DNA of 64,000 nt, taken from contig NZ_JASJND010000004.1 of NCBI RefSeq assembly GCF_030065535.1, forward strand, positions 372,001-436,000. The letters are read 5' to 3'. The stretch comes from Microbacterium dauci. Its GTDB lineage: Bacteria > Actinomycetota > Actinomycetes > Actinomycetales > Microbacteriaceae. This document shows, in pieces, positions 61,723-64,000 of this stretch (the stretch's first letter is position 1; each line of letters opens with the position of its first letter). Both the position numbers and the translations under genes were made by a program. Below the pieces are notes generated by a model that ran no database searches, had not been told where the DNA came from, and was given only the letters and a program-made list of their open reading frames with translations.

Positions 61723-62367
61723 GTGACCGACGAGACCCCGGATGCCACTGAGGCTGAGCCGCAGCTGCCGGTCGGTGTCGGTCCGTGGCCGGGCGGCGAG
61801 GCCGCGTGGCCCGACGATCCGCGGTACGACCCGGAGCTGCTCGCGAACGGCGACCGCCGCAACGTCGTCGACCGCTACCGCTACTGGACGATGGCGGCCA
61901 TCGTGGCCGACCTCGACGAGCACCGGCATCCGTTCCACGTCGCCATCGAGAACTGGCAGCACGACATGAACATCGGGTCGATCGTGCGCAGCGCGAACGC
62001 GTTCGGCGCCGCCGAGGTGCACATCATCGGCAAGCGTCGGTGGAACCGCCGCGGCGCGATGGTCACCGACCGGTACCAGCACGTCCGCCACCACGAGGAC
62101 GTCGCCGCGTTCACCGCATGGGCTCGGGGTGAAGATTTGCCGGTGCTCGCGATCGACAACGTCGACGGCTCCGTCCCGGTCGATCGCGCCGACCTGCCGG
62201 AGCGGTGCGTCCTGCTGTTCGGGCAGGAAGGGCCGGGGCTGTCGGCAGAGGCGCTCGCCGCGGCATCCGGTGTCATCGAGATCACCCAGTACGGCTCGAC
62301 ACGGTCGATCAACGCCTCGGCCGCAGCCGCCGTCGTCATGTACGAGTGGTGCCGCCGGTACGCGTGA
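61723..62367 (+). CDS. TrmH-family RNA 2'-O-methyltransferase
   Basis: This SPOUT methyltransferase has 214 residues. Motif 1 is NIGSIVRSANAFGAAEVHII, motif 2 is CVLLFGQEGPGLSAEALAAA, and motif 3 is IEITQYGSTRSINASAAAAV, which together form the knotted S-adenosylmethionine site. It methylates the ribose of a tRNA or rRNA nucleotide. The N-terminus (about 1-60) is an acidic extension rather than the usual RNA-binding domain. It starts at GTG 61723. The exact target is unknown. Confidence 0.9.
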   Translation: MTDETPDATEAEPQLPVGVGPWPGGEAAWPDDPRYDPELLANGDRRNVVDRYRYWTMAAIVADLDEHRHPFHVAIENWQHDMNIGSIVRSANAFGAAEVHIIGKRRWNRRGAMVTDRYQHVRHHEDVAAFTAWARGEDLPVLAIDNVDGSVPVDRADLPERCVLLFGQEGPGLSAEALAAASGVIEITQYGSTRSINASAAAAVVMYEWCRRYA

Positions 62368-62370
62368 CTC

Positions 62371-63690
62371 TTACGCCCCGACGGTGAGCCACTCCGATCG
62401 GCGGACGCGCAGGCCGAGGGTGACGAGCCGCGCGAGCATGTAGACGCCGAAGAAGCACACCGCGAGCCAGGCGAGGCCGGTCGCGCCGGTCGGCATGACG
62501 AGCGAGACGATCAGCAGCGCCGGCAGGTACGGCACGAGGTTCAGCCCGCCCGCGATCGCGAGGTACTTCGCGTCGCCGGCGCCCATCAGCACCCCGTCGA
62601 GCACGAACACGATGCCGCAGATCGGCTGTGCGATCGCGAGGACGAGCAGTGCCGGCTGGATGAGTGCCGCAAGCGCCGGGTCGCCCGTGAAGACGAGGCC
62701 GATGGCGCCCGACCCCGCGGCGATGAGCGCCCCGACGATGACGCCGAACCAGAGCCCCCACGCCATCGTCCGACCGAGCACACGACGCACGAACGGTTCG
62801 TCGCCGGCGCCGAGCCCCCGCCCGATGAGCGCCTGCGCGGCGATCGCGAGCGCGTCGAGCGCGAACGCGGCGGTCGAGAAGATCGTGAACGCGATCTGCC
62901 AGCCGGCCAACTCCTCGGTGCCGAGGTTCGTGGCGACGGCGACCGTGACGAGCAGCGCGAGCCGCAGCGAGACGGTGCGCAAGAAGAGCCAGCCGCCCGA
63001 TCGTGCCGAGCCCCGCACCCCCTCACGCTGCGGGAGGACGGATGCCGCGTGCTTGCGCGCGAGCCGCCCGACGACCACCGCGTACGCGGCCACCATGCCC
63101 CACTGCGCGACGACGGTGCCGGCCGCCGATCCCGAGATGCCCCAGCCGAACCCGTAGATGAACAGCCAGTTGAGCAGGGCGTTCGCGGCGAAGCCGAGAC
63201 CGGCGATCCACAGCGGCGTCACGGTGTCCTGCATGCCGCGCAACAGGCCCGTCGCCGCGAAGACGATGAGCATCGCGGGCAGGCCCCACATCGACAGGCC
63301 GAGGTACGCGATCGCCTGCTCGGCGACGGCGCGACTCGGGTTGAAGAGATCGACGAGCCACGGGGTCGAGAGCGAGCCGACGATGGCGAGGAGCGCGCCG
63401 AGACCCAGCGCCAGCCAGAGCCCGTCGATCCCCACGCTGACGGCGCTCCTCGAGTCGCCGGCGCCGAAACGCCGCGCGACCGCCGGTGTTGTGGAGTAGG
63501 CGAGGAAGATCATCAGCCCGACGATGGTCTGCAACACCGCCGCCGCGATGCCGAGCCCCGCGAGCGGTTCGACGCCGAGGTGCCCGATGAGCGCGGCATC
63601 CACGATGAGGAACATCGGTTCGGCGATCAGCGCGCCCAGCGCCGGCACGGCGAGACGCAGGATCTCGCGGTTCAAGGTCGGCGCGGGCAC
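62371..63690 (-). CDS. MATE family efflux transporter (DinF-like)
   Basis: The protein has 439 residues and twelve membrane helices in two halves. It starts LNREILRLAVPALGALIAEP, then MFLIVDAALIGHLGVEPLAG, the DinF-type start. A matching second-half start is VSLRLALLVTVAVATNLGTE. MATE carriers export cationic drugs or metabolites using sodium or proton gradients. The start is GTG 63690, right next to the end of an IS5-type transposase gene coded on the same strand upstream, so its native promoter may have been disturbed. Confidence 0.9.
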   Translation of the reverse strand: MPAPTLNREILRLAVPALGALIAEPMFLIVDAALIGHLGVEPLAGLGIAAAVLQTIVGLMIFLAYSTTPAVARRFGAGDSRSAVSVGIDGLWLALGLGALLAIVGSLSTPWLVDLFNPSRAVAEQAIAYLGLSMWGLPAMLIVFAATGLLRGMQDTVTPLWIAGLGFAANALLNWLFIYGFGWGISGSAAGTVVAQWGMVAAYAVVVGRLARKHAASVLPQREGVRGSARSGGWLFLRTVSLRLALLVTVAVATNLGTEELAGWQIAFTIFSTAAFALDALAIAAQALIGRGLGAGDEPFVRRVLGRTMAWGLWFGVIVGALIAAGSGAIGLVFTGDPALAALIQPALLVLAIAQPICGIVFVLDGVLMGAGDAKYLAIAGGLNLVPYLPALLIVSLVMPTGATGLAWLAVCFFGVYMLARLVTLGLRVRRSEWLTVGA

Positions 63691-63700
63691 GCGTTTCAGC

Positions 63701-64000
63701 CTAGGCCGTGTTGATCAAGTCTGATTTGATCCAGATGAGCGTCGCGGCGAGGCTGACGGCGGCTCGGTAGCTGCGGAGGAGCTTGTCGGAGCGCATCGCG
63801 ATGCCGCGCCACTGCTTGAGCCGGTTGAAGCAGCGCTCGACGACGTTGCGGCCCTTGTAGCGTTCCTTCTGCTGTTCGCCGAAGTCGATCGGCCGGCCCG
63901 GCTTCTTGCGGCGGTGCGCGACCTGGTCATCACGCTCCGGGATGGTCGCCGCGATACCGCGGTCGCGGAGCCAAGCACGGTTCGCCTTCGACGGGTACCC
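63701..64000 (-). mobile_element. IS5-family transposase, C-terminal part (cut by window edge)
   Basis: Reading leftward from the right edge to the stop at 63703-63701, the frame encodes 99 residues: GYPSKANRAWLRDRGIAATI, then KKPGRPIDFGEQQKERYKGR, then NVVERCFNRLKQWRGIAMRS, ending IKSDLINTA. This is the end of a DDE transposase of the IS5 (IS427-like) group, including the catalytic Glu in NVVERCF. The insertion end lies just left of the stop, about 10 bp from the MATE start. Only this portion is visible, so completeness cannot be judged. Confidence 0.85.

Overview
The window looks like chromosomal DNA from a high-GC Gram-positive actinobacterium, most likely Microbacteriaceae and close to Microbacterium. 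The support is a strong G/C bias at third codon positions, frequent GTG starts, an HspR-type heat-shock operon, actinobacterial forms of dCTP deaminase, Zur and DtxR-family regulators, and the heavily repeated word GGATGCC/GGCATCC. No plasmid or phage backbone, CRISPR array or rRNA operon is visible. The one recognisable mobile element is an IS5-type transposase cut by the right edge.

Layout. 1-2.3 kb: a ROK regulator and an ABC solute-binding lipoprotein (partial), then a chimeric pseudogene. 2.4-6.0 kb: E1-alpha, E1-beta and E2 of a 2-oxoacid dehydrogenase complex. 6.0-12.4 kb: a zinc locus (znuA-znuC-znuB-zur, a two-gene permease module and a secreted protein) behind a Zur-box promoter. 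12.4-18.1 kb: a DNA glycosylase, a HEAT-repeat protein, cysteine-poor ribosomal proteins L28-L33-S14, HU, and a CopD-CtaG fusion. 18-29.2 kb: mixed housekeeping and transport genes, including a heme oxygenase/DUF2470 pair around a DtxR-like iron box, a degenerate serine-hydrolase-like lipoprotein, a DASS permease and tRNA-Gly(CCC). 29.2-31.2 kb: a secreted beta/gamma-crystallin-like protein divergent from an ECF sigma factor and a four-cysteine membrane protein, with three 44-bp-phased promoter-like repeats between. 31.2-37 kb: dcd, a His-rich protein and MarR pair, and BCCT and UMF1-type transporters. 37-41 kb: dnaK-grpE-dnaJ-hspR. 41-55 kb: two glycosyltransferases, a GlxA-type regulator, clpB, an MFS/ArsR pair, nitroreductase, a Ser/Thr kinase, an RraA-like protein and a Nat-type ABC exporter. 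55-64 kb: an FMN reductase, a two-component system, exonuclease III, pyrE, SDR, TfoX-like, MntR-like, TrmH-like and MATE genes, and the IS5 fragment.

Working together. Metal homeostasis recurs: Zur-controlled zinc uptake, iron-box-controlled heme breakdown, and an MntR-like repressor. Protein quality control is linked by identical HspR (HAIR) operators in front of dnaK and clpB. Several transporter or exported-protein genes sit divergent from a local regulator with a visible operator between them.

The most unusual DNA is intergenic. Two families of fixed-length nested palindromes (67 bp and 68 bp, three copies each) and several unrelated palindromes of similar design sit between genes. A three-copy, exactly 44-bp-phased motif precedes the ECF sigma gene.
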